DNA from: Lentzea alba | Lineage (GTDB): Bacteria > Actinomycetota > Actinomycetes > Mycobacteriales > Pseudonocardiaceae | Assembly: GCF_011067745.1 (NCBI RefSeq) | Contig: NZ_JAAMPJ010000011.1 | Location: 331,875-395,874, forward strand | Length of the DNA: 64,000 bases | Direction: 5' to 3' | Shown: positions 34,870 through 44,900 of the stretch, in pieces | How positions within the stretch are numbered: position 1 is the first letter of the stretch | Layout of the letters: each line of letters starts with the position of its first letter | The notes under the pieces: model-generated | The model's input: only the letters and a program-made list of their open reading frames with translations | Told to the model about the DNA's origin: nothing | The model's database searches: none | Program-made: the position numbers and the translations under genes

Positions 34870-35754
34870 CTACGACTTTACGGCCCCGGACAGCAGGTCG
34901 ACGCGCCAGTAGCGCTGCAGACCGAGGAACAACGCGATCAGTGGAATGATCGACAGCAGCGCACCGGTGATCACGAGAGTGTAGAGCGCCGGTTTGCTCG
35001 CGCCCTGCTGGAGCAGGCTGTAGAGGCCCACGGTGACCGGGAAGGTCGTGTCGTCGGCGAGCATCACGTACGGCAGCAGGAAGTTGTTCCAGATGGCGAC
35101 GAACTGGAACAGGAAGATGGTCACGAGGCCCGGCCGCATCATCGGCAGCGCGATCGAGAGGAAGAGCCGCAGATCGCGGGCACCGTCCACCCGGGCCGCC
35201 TCCAGCACCTCGTCCGGCACCGCCGCGGCGGCGTAGACGCGGGCGAGGTAGATGCCGTAAGGGCTCAGGACGCTGGGGAGCAGCACCGACCAGTAGCTCC
35301 CCGCCAGATCGACCTTCGCCAGCAGCAGGTACTGCGGCACGGCGAGGGTGATCGGTGGCATCAGCACCCCGGCCAGGATCACGGTGAAGATGGCGCCGCG
35401 ACCGGGGAAGGAGTACTTGGCCAGGGCATATCCGCTCACCGCCGACACCGCCGCGGACAACAGGGCGCCCACACCGGCGTACAGCCCCGAGTTGAGCATC
35501 CAGAGCCAGTACACCCCGTCGCGGTAGGCCGACAGCTCGGAGACGTTGGCCCAGAGGCCGCTGCCGGGCAGGAAGGTGAAGGTGCTGAACAGCTCGCTGC
35601 GGCTCTTGGTGGCGGCCATCACCACCCACAACACGGGCACCAGGCAGTAGATGGCTCCCAGCAGCAGCAGGAACGTCGCCAGCCACGAGGTGCGGCGGGT
35701 CGCCCGTGCCGACACCGACGGCTGCACCCGCGGCCCGACCAGCAAGGCGCTCAC
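34870..35754 (-). CDS. Sugar ABC importer permease 2 (MalG type)
   Basis: The 294-residue membrane protein has six predicted helices and the EAA loop typical of carbohydrate permeases (EVLEAARVDGARDLRLFLSIALPMMRPG). It starts at GTG 35754, overlapping the stop of permease 1 in GTGA form, so the pair is translationally coupled. With permease 1 and the lipoprotein binding protein it forms a CUT1-type importer. No ATPase gene is in the locus; actinobacteria often use a shared MsiK-type ATPase encoded elsewhere. Confidence 0.9.
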   Translation of the reverse strand: MSALLVGPRVQPSVSARATRRTSWLATFLLLLGAIYCLVPVLWVVMAATKSRSELFSTFTFLPGSGLWANVSELSAYRDGVYWLWMLNSGLYAGVGALLSAAVSAVSGYALAKYSFPGRGAIFTVILAGVLMPPITLAVPQYLLLAKVDLAGSYWSVLLPSVLSPYGIYLARVYAAAAVPDEVLEAARVDGARDLRLFLSIALPMMRPGLVTIFLFQFVAIWNNFLLPYVMLADDTTFPVTVGLYSLLQQGASKPALYTLVITGALLSIIPLIALFLGLQRYWRVDLLSGAVKS

Positions 35755-36662
35755 GGGGTGCGCTCCGCGGTGCGCCTGTTGACCACCTTGAGGAAGCCGA
35801 ACGACAGCACCAGCGTCACCACCGCGATCACCACCGCGGTGGCGGCGGCCGAGTGCAGACCACCCTGGACGAAGGCGTCCCGGTAGACCTTCATGTACGG
35901 GCTCCAGGTCCAGCTCAGCGAGTTGGTCAGGGGACGCAGCGTCATCGGCTCGGCGAACACCTGCAGCGTCGCGATGGTGGAGAAGAAGAAGGTGAGCACC
36001 AGGGACGGCATGATCAGCGGGATCTTGATGCGCAGCGCGATCTGCGTCTCCGAGCAGCCGTCCAGCCGCGCGGACTCGTAGAGCTCCGGCGGGACGGCCC
36101 GCAGCGACGTGTAGATGACGATCATGTTGAAGCCGGTGCCGCCCCACACCGCGATGTTCGTCAGCGCGAGGAACAGCCAGTCGCCCTGCAGCAGGTCCGG
36201 TCCGCTGAAACCCACTGCCCTGAGCAGGAAGTAGCCGGGGCTGACGCTCGGCAGGTACAGAAAGCCCCACAGCAGTGAGGCGACGATGCCGGGCACCGCG
36301 TACGGCAGGAAGATCGCCAGCCGCGAGAACGCCCTGAACCGCGTGCGGGGCAGGTCGAGCAGGAGCGCGAACAGCAGTGCCAGGCCGAGCATGGTGGGCA
36401 CGAGCATCGCCCCGTAGCGCAACACCCGGCCCGCGCCGGCCAGCAGTTCGGGATCGGTCAGCGCGGTGGTGAAGTTGTCCAGCCCCACCCACACCTCCTC
36501 GCGCGCGTTCCGGCCGATCCCCAGGCCCTTCACCTGAACCGAGTGGAGGCTCAGGTGAAGGGCGTAGCCGATCGGCAGCGCGAAGAAGAGTCCGAAGAGG
36601 ATGATCGCCGGAGCGAGGAAGCCGTACGGCGCGAGCCGTCTGCCGGTTCGGGTGGACGCCAT
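35751..36662 (-). CDS. Sugar ABC importer permease 1 (MalF type)
   Basis: The 303-residue protein begins APYGFLAPAIILFGLFFALPIGYALHLSL, the usual first helix of MalF-type permeases. Its EAA loop is PPELYESARLDGCSETQIALRIKIPLIMPS. It starts three bases after the stop of the binding-protein gene and overlaps permease 2. It belongs to a CUT1 importer for oligosaccharides released by the secreted galactanases. Confidence 0.9.
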   Translation of the reverse strand: MASTRTGRRLAPYGFLAPAIILFGLFFALPIGYALHLSLHSVQVKGLGIGRNAREEVWVGLDNFTTALTDPELLAGAGRVLRYGAMLVPTMLGLALLFALLLDLPRTRFRAFSRLAIFLPYAVPGIVASLLWGFLYLPSVSPGYFLLRAVGFSGPDLLQGDWLFLALTNIAVWGGTGFNMIVIYTSLRAVPPELYESARLDGCSETQIALRIKIPLIMPSLVLTFFFSTIATLQVFAEPMTLRPLTNSLSWTWSPYMKVYRDAFVQGGLHSAAATAVVIAVVTLVLSFGFLKVVNRRTAERTP

Positions 36663-36665
36663 GGA

Positions 36666-37955
36666 TCAGCCCTCGATCTTGAAGCCGCTCTTCTTCATGT
36701 CCGCGACGGTGGAGTCCTGCACGCTCTTGAGCGCGACCGGGAACGACGACTTCTCCGTGGCCGCCTTGCCGAAAGCGTCCTTGAAGGTGTTGTAGGCGAC
36801 GTTGACGTTCGGTCCCCAGCTCGCCGCGGCGGTGCCCTTCGCGAGCTCGGCGACCTGCTGGTAGAAGTCGGGCTGGTTGGGGAAGAACTCCGGCGTGGTC
36901 AGCGCACCGCTCATCTGCGCGGCGGTGGCGGCCGGGTAGACGCCGGCCTCCTTGACCAGAGCCGCCACGGCTTTCGGGTCGGTGTTGAGCCAGGTGGCGA
37001 ACTCGGCGGCGGCCTTCGCGTGACCGTTCTTCGCCGCTTTGGCCGTGATACCGGTGGCGGAACCGCCCCAGCTGCCGGTCGCGCTCGAGCCCGCGGTCCA
37101 CTGCGGCAGCTTGGCCATCCGCCACTTCCCCTTGGTGTCCGGCGCGCTGGTGGTCAGCACGCCAGGTGCCCAGACCGCGCTCACCCAGGCGACCTGCGTG
37201 CCGTCGTTGAGCGCCGCGTTCCACGCGGGCGTGTACATCGGCTGGTTGTCGATCACGCCCTCGGCCACCAGGTCGCCCCAGAACGTGGCGACCTTGCGGG
37301 ACGCCTCGGCGTCGATGGCGATCTTCCACGTGTCACCGGAGGCCGACCACCAGGTCGCTCCCGCCTGCTGGGTCAGCCCGGCGAACAGGCCGGCGTCGTT
37401 GCTGGAGAACGTGGTCAGCGCGCGTTTCGGGTCCTTCTGCTTGAGCTGCCGCGCGACGTCCGCGAACTCCGTCCACGTGGTGGGCACCTTGAGTCCCAGC
37501 TGCGTGAAGACGTCCTCGCGGTAGTAGAACGCGAGCGGAGCCGTGTCCTGGGGGATCGCGTAGACCGCGCCGTCCAGGGTGACCTGCTTCCAGACGTTCT
37601 CGGTGAACTTGTCCTTGGCTCCACCGCCCTGCTCCGTGATGTCGGCGAGCACGTCGTTGGACACCAGGGTCGGGATCATCTGGTATTCGGCCTGCACCAG
37701 GTCCGGCCCGTCACCTGCCTTCGCGGCGGTGATGACCTTGGTGACGAGCTCGTCGCCACCTCCCTGCTCCTGCACGGTGACCTTGATGTCGGGATGGTCG
37801 GCGTTCCAGAGGTCCGCGACCTTCTGCAAGCTCGCCCAGGACCACATGGTCAGCTCGACCGGGCCGTCGGCCGCGGGTGTGCCGCCGCCGCTGCACGCGG
37901 CGAGGGTCAGGGAGCCGATGAGGGCGAGGGCGGTGAGGGCGGTGCGGCGCTGCAT
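36666..37955 (-). CDS. Sugar-binding lipoprotein of ABC importer
   Basis: The 429-residue extracellular solute-binding protein is of the MalE type. A lipoprotein signal ends LTLAAC with lipidation at Cys21. The mature start ELTMWSWASLQKVADLWNADHPDIKVTVQEQ is the normal first strand and helix of the family. It is the first gene of the importer/lacI operon. The LacI-type operator at 37988-38003 lies 33 bases before the start codon, overlapping the expected promoter. Confidence 0.9.
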   Translation of the reverse strand: MQRRTALTALALIGSLTLAACSGGGTPAADGPVELTMWSWASLQKVADLWNADHPDIKVTVQEQGGGDELVTKVITAAKAGDGPDLVQAEYQMIPTLVSNDVLADITEQGGGAKDKFTENVWKQVTLDGAVYAIPQDTAPLAFYYREDVFTQLGLKVPTTWTEFADVARQLKQKDPKRALTTFSSNDAGLFAGLTQQAGATWWSASGDTWKIAIDAEASRKVATFWGDLVAEGVIDNQPMYTPAWNAALNDGTQVAWVSAVWAPGVLTTSAPDTKGKWRMAKLPQWTAGSSATGSWGGSATGITAKAAKNGHAKAAAEFATWLNTDPKAVAALVKEAGVYPAATAAQMSGALTTPEFFPNQPDFYQQVAELAKGTAAASWGPNVNVAYNTFKDAFGKAATEKSSFPVALKSVQDSTVADMKKSGFKIEG

Positions 37956-37987
37956 CCGTTCCTCCGATGTCGGGGGGAGGTGCTGGA

Positions 37988-38003
37988 CTGTGCACGTTCA
38001 CAG
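37988..38003. promoter_or_regulatory. LacI-type operator O3 before importer operon
   Basis: CTGTGCACGTTCACAG is the exact reverse complement of the GH53 operators. It sits just upstream of the sugar-binding lipoprotein gene. Confidence 0.8.
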
Positions 38004-38075
38004 TAGTGACGCAGGCTCGACACTTTCAATAGCCGAAATGTACGGTTGTAAGCGGGAAGTTCGGCGGAGCGTTCA

Positions 38076-38091
38076 CTGTGCACGATCACAG
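38076..38091. promoter_or_regulatory. LacI-type operator O4 before GH42
   Basis: CTGTGCACGATCACAG differs from O3 by one base and ends 15 bases before the GH42 start, so a bound repressor would block its promoter or ribosome site. It is 88 bases centre to centre from O3. Confidence 0.8.
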
Positions 38092-38106
38092 AGATGGGGG
38101 CCGTGA

Positions 38107-40113
38107 ATGAAGCGGCGGCACTGGCCCACTGGTTTGGACACGCTCGCGTACGGCGGTGACTACGCCCCCGAACAGTGGCCGAAGCCGCTTTGGCAGGAGG
38201 ACGTGCGCCTCATGCGCGAGGCCGGCGTGACGATGGTCAGCGTCGGAATCTTCGCCTGGGCACTGCTGGAGCCCGAGCCCGGCCAGTACGACTTCGGCTG
38301 GCTCGACCACCTGTTGGACCTCTTGCACCACAACGAGATCCGGGTCGACCTCGCCACCCCGACGGTCGTGCCGCCCGCGTGGTTCTACGAGCGTCATCCC
38401 GAAGCGCTGCCGGTGAACCGCGAGGGCGTGCGGTACGCGTTCGGCAGCAGGGGCGCGATCTGTTACAGCTCGCCGGACTACCGGCGGGCCGCCGTCTCGA
38501 TCACCGAGCAGCTGGGCCACCGCTACGGCGAACACCCCGCCGTGGCGCTGTGGCATGTCCACAACGAGTACGGCGCCCCCATCAGCGCGTGTTACTGCGA
38601 CACCTCCGCCGCCGAGTTCCGCACCTGGCTGGCCGACCGCTACACCACGGTCAAGGAGCTCAACGAGGCTTGGGGCACCACGTTCTGGGGCCAGACCTAC
38701 AACTCCTGGGACCAGGTGCGGCCGCCGCGCCTCACCCCCACGGTGGGCAACCCGACCCAGCAACTGGACTGGGCCCGCTTCACCAGCGACGCCCTGCTGG
38801 CGAGCTACCAGCGGGAACGCGACGTGCTGCACGCCCTGTCGCCGGGCATCCCGGTGACCACGAACTTCCACGCGGCACTGACCCAGTGCGACTCGCTGGA
38901 CTACTGGGCCTGGGCGAAGGAGGTCGACCTCGTCACCAACGACCACTACCTGCCCGCCGACGGCGACCGCAAGCACGTCAACCTCGCGATGACCGCCGAC
39001 CTCACGCGCTCGCTGGCCGGCGGCCGGCCGTGGCTGCTGCTCGAACACTCCACCAGCGCGGTGTCCTGGCAGCCCCGCAACATCGCCAAACGGCCGGGAG
39101 AGATGGCGCGCAACAGCTTCGCGCACGTCGCGCGCGGTTCGGACGGTGCCATGTTCTTCCAGTGGCGCGCTTCCCGGTTCGGTGCCGAGAAGTTCCACTC
39201 GGCGATGCTTCCCCAGGCCGGCACCGAGAGCAGGATCTGGCGCGAGGTCGTGCGGCTCGGCCACGACCTCGGCGCGCTCGCTCCCGTCCGCGGCAGCCGC
39301 GTGGTGTCGGACGTGGCGATGCTGTGGGACTGGCAGTCCTGGTGGGCCCAACGGCTCGAATGGCGGCCGAGCGTCGACCTCGACGCCCGCGAGCGAGCAG
39401 AAGCCTGGTACGCCGCGGCGTACGACCGGCACCTCACGGTGGACTTCGCCCACCCGGAAGCAGACCTCGGCGACTATCCGCTGGTCGTCGTGCCGGCGTT
39501 GTATCTGATGACGGACGCCGCAGGGGCCAACCTCCGCCGCTACGTGCAGGACGGCGGCACCGTGGTCGTGTCCTGCTTCTCCGGAATCGTGGACGAACGC
39601 GACACCATCCACCCCGGCCCTCATCCCGGAGCGCTGCGTGACGTGCTGGGCCTGACGGTCGAGGAGTTCACCCCGCTGCCCGCCGGCCACCAGGTGCGCC
39701 TGGACAACGACACGGCGGGCAACGTGTGGTCCGAAGTCGTGACCCTTCGCGGCGCGGAGCAGGTGTGGTCCTATGTGGACGGACCAGTGGCTGGCCTTCC
39801 CGCCGTCACCCGGCACACCTACGGGTCCGGCAGTGCCTGGTACGTCTCCACATGTCTGACCGCGGCCGGCCTCGATGCCGTGCTGCGCGCCGCGATCGCA
39901 CCCACCACGCTCACCCCGCGCGAGCTGCCCCGCGACGTCGAGGTGGTCGAACGCGCCGGAACGGAGGGGCGGTACCTGTTCGCGATCAACCACACCGGTG
40001 ACGACGCCGAGGTCCCGATCGGGCCGGGCGCGGAGCTGCTCACGGGTGATGACGTCAGCGGCAGCCTGCACGTGCCCGCGGGTGAAGTCCGCGTCGTCTT
40101 CCGACCGTGGTGA
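38107..40113 (+). CDS. GH42 beta-galactosidase
   Basis: The 668-residue protein lacks a signal peptide and so acts inside the cell. GH42 hallmarks are YGGDYAPEQWP at the start, TPTVVPPAWFYERHPEALP, acid/base Glu154 in WHVHNEYG, and nucleophile Glu313 in PWLLLEHS followed by VSWQPRN. The trimerisation and C-terminal beta domains are present at normal length. It would cleave beta-1,4-galacto-oligosaccharides brought in by the adjacent importer. It is divergent from the importer operon and carries operator O4 at its start. Confidence 0.9.
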   Translation: MKRRHWPTGLDTLAYGGDYAPEQWPKPLWQEDVRLMREAGVTMVSVGIFAWALLEPEPGQYDFGWLDHLLDLLHHNEIRVDLATPTVVPPAWFYERHPEALPVNREGVRYAFGSRGAICYSSPDYRRAAVSITEQLGHRYGEHPAVALWHVHNEYGAPISACYCDTSAAEFRTWLADRYTTVKELNEAWGTTFWGQTYNSWDQVRPPRLTPTVGNPTQQLDWARFTSDALLASYQRERDVLHALSPGIPVTTNFHAALTQCDSLDYWAWAKEVDLVTNDHYLPADGDRKHVNLAMTADLTRSLAGGRPWLLLEHSTSAVSWQPRNIAKRPGEMARNSFAHVARGSDGAMFFQWRASRFGAEKFHSAMLPQAGTESRIWREVVRLGHDLGALAPVRGSRVVSDVAMLWDWQSWWAQRLEWRPSVDLDARERAEAWYAAAYDRHLTVDFAHPEADLGDYPLVVVPALYLMTDAAGANLRRYVQDGGTVVVSCFSGIVDERDTIHPGPHPGALRDVLGLTVEEFTPLPAGHQVRLDNDTAGNVWSEVVTLRGAEQVWSYVDGPVAGLPAVTRHTYGSGSAWYVSTCLTAAGLDAVLRAAIAPTTLTPRELPRDVEVVERAGTEGRYLFAINHTGDDAEVPIGPGAELLTGDDVSGSLHVPAGEVRVVFRPW

Positions 40114-40120
40114 GCGTCCC

Positions 40121-41104
40121 TCAGATCCGTGCGGAGATGATCGGGGCGAGCCGATCGGCGATCTTGGCCTGGCCCTGGTCGTTGGGGTGGCCATCACCGT
40201 CGACGTAGTCCGCGTCCGCGGTGAGCCAGCCCTCGGTGTTGACGAAGTACACGCGGCTGTCGCCCGCGTTGTTGCGAGCCGTGACGGCGGCCTTGGTCTC
40301 CGGCACGTACCGGCGCTTGAGCGTCTCGAACGCGAAGATGGCCGCGTTCGGGTACTTGGCGCGGATGTCGCTCAGGAACTGCGTGTAGGTGGACTGGAAC
40401 GTGCTCGCCGCGACCCCGCGCCCGGCGTCGTTCGTGCCCAGGTTCACCACCACGGCAGCGGCTTGGTACCGGCTGAAGTCCCACGAGGTGGTGCCGGTGC
40501 TGGCCAGGCGGAAGAACTGGGTGCTCTGTCCGACGCAGCCGTCCTTCGCGACCAGGCAGTAGCCGGCACGGGCGACGATCGTGCGCGGCAGCCCGAGCTT
40601 CTGGCCGACCAGCCAGCCGTACGAGGACAACGCGAGCTTCGAGTCGAGGTATCCCGCGGTGATCGAGTCGCCGACGAACTCCAGCACCTTCGGCGAGACG
40701 TTCGGATTCGTCGTCCGCGCACCGGAATCCAGCACGAGCCCGCCGAACACGGTGTCACCGGAACGGAACGCGATGCGCAGCCGGTGCGTGCCTGATGCCA
40801 GCGGAGTCGGCGTGAGGTTGACCGTGCCGCGCACGCCCTGGTGGAACACGTCGGCACCACCGTCGATGCTCACGTAGATGTTGACCGCGTCCCGCAGCTT
40901 CACCCGGACCGTGGTGCCGGTGAACGACGTCTGGACGTACGCACCGGCCCAGTTGGGCACCCGCAACGAGCCGTCCGCGTGCCATCGGCCCGCGTAGTGG
41001 AGGTTGGGATCCGTCACGCCGACGTCCGTCGCCGCCACGGCCTGCGGCGCGACGAGCGCAGCCGACACCGTCGCGACCAGTGCGACAACCAGACTTTTCA
41101 GCAT
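40121..41104 (-). CDS. Secreted CE2-like SGNH carbohydrate esterase
   Basis: The 327-residue protein has a signal peptide (about 1-24). An N-terminal jelly-roll of about 110 residues (AGRWHADGSLRVPNWAGAYVQTSF.., ..VRVKLRDAVNIYVSIDGG) is followed by an SGNH domain with EFVGDSITAGY, VVVNLGTNDAG and the C-terminal DGDGHPNDQG that supplies the catalytic His. This two-domain order is that of CE2 acetyl esterases. I start at ATG 41104, preceded by GAAGGA. Two palindromic operator-like sites lie upstream, of a different sequence from the galactan operators, so it is probably under another LacI-type repressor. Confidence 0.8.
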   Translation of the reverse strand: MLKSLVVALVATVSAALVAPQAVAATDVGVTDPNLHYAGRWHADGSLRVPNWAGAYVQTSFTGTTVRVKLRDAVNIYVSIDGGADVFHQGVRGTVNLTPTPLASGTHRLRIAFRSGDTVFGGLVLDSGARTTNPNVSPKVLEFVGDSITAGYLDSKLALSSYGWLVGQKLGLPRTIVARAGYCLVAKDGCVGQSTQFFRLASTGTTSWDFSRYQAAAVVVNLGTNDAGRGVAASTFQSTYTQFLSDIRAKYPNAAIFAFETLKRRYVPETKAAVTARNNAGDSRVYFVNTEGWLTADADYVDGDGHPNDQGQAKIADRLAPIISARI

Positions 41105-41166
41105 GAGTTTCCTTCGGGCAGAAGGGGACACGAGGCCGGCCGACGCCGGACAACGGTTAGTCACGA

Positions 41167-41178
41167 TGAACCGTTTCA
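41167..41178. promoter_or_regulatory. Operator candidate for the CE2-like gene, site 1
   Basis: TGAACCGTTTCA is a near-palindrome centred on CG (two mismatched positions). It is 63 bases upstream of the start codon and matches the core of the site at 41275. Confidence 0.5.
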
Positions 41179-41274
41179 ATTGGTGGCGCAAGGGTCAACT
41201 CTGGCTCAACCTGGTGAGGTAATCGCTTTCCGGATGAGCCGACGATGAGCTGCCGCCGACCCGGCGCAGGCCTT

Positions 41275-41290
41275 CTTGAAACGATTCAAG
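41275..41290. promoter_or_regulatory. Operator candidate for the CE2-like gene, site 2
   Basis: CTTGAAACGATTCAAG matches its reverse complement at 14 of 16 positions. Its core, TGAAACGATTCA, shares the TGAA-x-CG-x-TTCA form with site 1 about 110 bases away. Confidence 0.55.
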
Positions 41291-41421
41291 CAGCTCGGGG
41301 GCCGTGGCCCGCGCGTCGTGCCCTGCGGAAGAGTCCTTTTGGGATGATCAATCTGCTGCCGCGAGAAGTTCGGTCGCAGGCGAACGCCGCGGCAGTCGAA
41401 TCGACGCGACGTTCGACAGGT

Positions 41422-41690
41422 TCACGTCGAGCGCGGCAACAGGTAGCCGTGACCCCCGCCGGGCAACGGCTGGACCGGCCAGTCGTTGAGGGCGGCGACG
41501 GTGTTGGTGTCGGGACCGCCCGCGCGCCGGCGGGCGGGCAGGATCGTCAGCGTGCCGGTCGGTGTGGAAGCCCGCGGCGACGTCCGGTGCGCTGTCGGGC
41601 ACGAACAGGTCGGTGTCGTGGCCGCGGCCGCCCAGCACGAGGTGGGCCTCGTCCGACGTGCCCATCGCCGTTTCGGAGCGGTCGACCAAG
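41422..41690 (-). pseudogene. Frameshifted gene remnant
   Basis: On the minus strand two coding-like frames abut. The upstream one reads HLVLGGRGHDTDLFVPDSAP and continues to about 41570. The downstream one reads TLTILPARRRAGGPDTNTV and ends LPGGGHGYLLPRST at a stop at 41422. Together they look like one C-terminal domain broken by a frameshift. I do not recognise the family, and no start or ribosome site is visible. Confidence 0.45.
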
Positions 41691-41734
41691 TTGCCGGAGT
41701 GGTCGACGGCGTCGATCGCGCTGGTCGTCACGGG

Positions 41735-41852
41735 ACGACGGGAGGATGCCCTGGCAGCTGCGAGGGAAGCCGTCACCATCGTGCGCGTGATCGAGGAGAG
41801 GTACCCGCCGACCATGCTTGAGTCCGCCGTGAGCTCGACGGCAAAGGTGTGA
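41735..41852 (+). pseudogene. TPR-repeat fragment
   Basis: The plus strand reads TGRREDALAAAREAVTIVRV then IEERYPPTM, the common actinobacterial tetratricopeptide repeat found in the tails of STAND or CHAT proteins, and soon meets a stop. Only one repeat remains and no start is visible, so it is a leftover of a deleted gene. The rest of 41105-41917 holds the two operator sites and the minus-strand remnant; I see no intact gene there. Confidence 0.4.
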
Positions 41853-41917
41853 GAGGCGGCTGGGGCGCCTGTCTTCTGAGTTCGGTGCACACCAACACTT
41901 TGCTCACCAGCACCAGC

Positions 41918-44900
41918 TCACTCCCGGCGAAGGCACCTGACCACCTCGGCCCCGACCGCCTTCACCACGTCGGGAAGCAACTCACCGACTTCTGCCACCA
42001 GCCGGTTCCACGTCGGGCCTTCGCCAAGCCGCAACGCCTCCGCCACCACAGGGTGTGCTCGCGCCACGTTCCCGTCGCGCAGCAACGTCGCCGCGATCTG
42101 CAGCAGCGCATCCGTCCGGAAGGAAGTGTTGGTGGAGAGCATCGCCGCGAGTTCGAGCGCACCGTCGAGATCGCCGGCCTTCATCATCGCCGTCACGACC
42201 GGTCGAGCTAGATCGTTCTGCACGAGGTAGTCGAACCTGGTCGCGTCATGGCGAATTCGGGCACGGACTCGATCGACGAGGTGTCGTGCCTCGCTGAGAT
42301 CGAGCAATGCCAGCACACCTGCCGTCAGCGACGCGAGGTAGACGCTGTCGGGCTGCGGGTCCGGAGTCGCGTCGAGATACGCGAGCACCTCTTGGACGAT
42401 CTCGTTCGCGCGACGGGTGTCGCCCGTCGCCACGAACGGTTCGACGAGGGACGCACGCTGGTGCAGCCGTTTTACGGGTTCATCGGCTGGTTGGGCGTCG
42501 GCGGCCTGAACGAGTTCGGCCGCGAGGGCGTGCTCGCCTGTGACGAGCATGGCCTCGTACAACGGCCGCCAAGCCGACATCTCGTGCTTCAGGACGAATT
42601 TCAGGGCGCGCTCTGGTTGGTGGAGACGCAACATCGCTATTGCGAGTGCTGGGCAAGCACTGCGATTCAGCCAGTTCTCACCGACCAGAGTCTCCGCTTC
42701 GTTCAGCAACCAGTGCGCCTGTTCGAGTCGTCCGGCCGACGCCATCGCTTCGGCGGCCCAGGCGAGGACTTGTGCCTTGGAGCCGCCGAACTCGGTCTTG
42801 GCAGCGAGTTCGAACAGCCGGTCCGGTGCATCCGCCTCCGCCACTCCAGTGACGACTTCGGCATGGAGCAGTTGTGCTCGGTCCCGAGGTGCAGGCAGGA
42901 AGTCTGCGATGGTGTGGGCACTGTCGATGTCACCGATGGCGCGCAAGGTCTCGGCGAGGGCCAGGTACGGGCCGGACTGCTCCTCCAGCATCTGCTGACC
43001 GAGTACCGCTGTTTCCGCCTGCCGGAGCAGCTGCGCGGCACGATCCATCTCTCCTGCCGCGACCAGCGCCTCGGCCACCGCGGTCAGTGCCTCGGCTTGG
43101 GAGCGGACGGGGGCGATGGATCGCGCGGCCGACTCGGCTTCGTCGAGGTCTCCGGTGCTGCAGAGGATCTCCACCGCCGCCACGCTCATGATGCTGCCGT
43201 CGATCTCGCCGAAGCCGAGCCCGACCTCGTCCTGGTACCGGGCGATGGCTCGTGCTTGATCGAGATCGCCGTTGCGAGCCGCGGTCATCCCGACCTCGAA
43301 CCACATGTCGAGCAGCTTGGACCGCCGGCCCCACCGTGCGATGACATCGGCCGCGGCGTCGTAGTCACGGCGGCGTGCATGGGCGAGCGCCACGTATGCC
43401 GCGCACGTGGACCGGGAAAACCCGCTGTCGACGTGGGTGATGAACCACTCCGCCCGGAGCAGCAGTCCGGCATCGGCCAGTACCCGCACTCCGGTCTCGA
43501 AGGTCCAGGGTGAGTAGTCGCCGGGGTGGGCGGCCATGGGCAGCACAGCCTTCCTGGCGAACGAGCGAGCACGGTGATGCGCCCCGAGCCCGTTGAGGCA
43601 TCGGACCACGGCCAGCGCCCCATTGGCGCGCCACCAGTCGGTGCTCTCGGACAGGACCAGGGAGCGAGCGCGCGCGGCGAGCCGACGTGCCCGGCGGCGT
43701 CCCCCGGTCACGGTGAGCACCGCGGCGATCTTCGCGAGCTCGCCGCCGTGTTCCGCCGGGCTCCGACACTCGTCGAAGGGGAGTGACTCGACGTGCCGCA
43801 CCAGCGATCGCGCGGCGGAGCCTGCCAGTTCGCCCGCGGCGTCCAGCAGCGCCTCACGCATTCCACCCGGCCGCTCGACCATGTGGCCCACCTCGGCGGC
43901 ACGGTCCATCTCGCCCGCCTTGGCCAGCACCTTCACCACCGACATCAGGTAACCGTCCCGGTCGTACGACACGGCCTCCGCGTGCGCGTCTGCCACCAGG
44001 TGGTCGACGGCTTCGTGGGCGTACTCGCGATGACCACCCGTGAACAGCGCGTCGGCGACCTTCAGCACCGCGTCGTTCCACATGCCCGGCACACCGATCG
44101 ATCGCGCCAGCGAGAGCGCCCGGCCGGGGAAGCCCAGCGCCACCCACACCGCGGGCAGTTCGAGAGGAAGGCCGATCCACCGCGAGAGGAGGTGATCACG
44201 GCGCACGGTCAACCTCGCCATCGTGGCCAGGTCGGGGGGCAGCTGATCGCCGAGCACGTCGAGCAGGGCGGTGATCTCCTCCGCCGCGTGCACGTCACCG
44301 CCCGACATGTCCAGCATGCGGTCGTGGCGGTCGCGGTCCACGCTGAGCGCCACGGCCCGCGCGAGTTCACCGGTCGCGAGCAGCATCGGGTGATATCCGC
44401 GCAGGAGGTACTCGGGCGTACCGGTGGGCCACCGTCGATCGCGGTAGCCGTCAGCCCACTCGTGCACCCGGTCCCGGTACCCCGCCAAGCGTTCCCCACC
44501 GAGGGCGGCGAGGACGTTCACGTGCAGTTCCTCGTGGCCCAACAGGTAGACGTCCGGGAACTCACCCGGCCGGAACCGGCTGTCTCGCCTGGTGAAGCTG
44601 CGGCCGGCAACCGTCCGCAGCTGGTCGCTGACCTGCTTGTGGGTGCGGCCGGTGAGCTCGGCGAGATCGTCGCCGGTCAGGCCACCACCGGCGGCGACCA
44701 GCAGACCGAGGAGGTCCTGTTCGACGGACGTGCCGTGCAGGAGGCGCTCGAGTTCCCGTTCCATGTCACCGCGCGCGACCTGAGCGGCGGCCGAGGCGGA
44801 CAGGGGACGTACGACGGCCGATGCGCGCAGCGGGTGGTGTTCGGGCACATCGCCGGGAACGGGAGGGTTCGGGCGACCGGACACGACCACGCGCATGCCC

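Noticed and set aside
38086..40197. A 703-codon open frame on the minus strand
   Set aside because: Antisense to GH42, whose catalytic motifs are complete on the plus strand.
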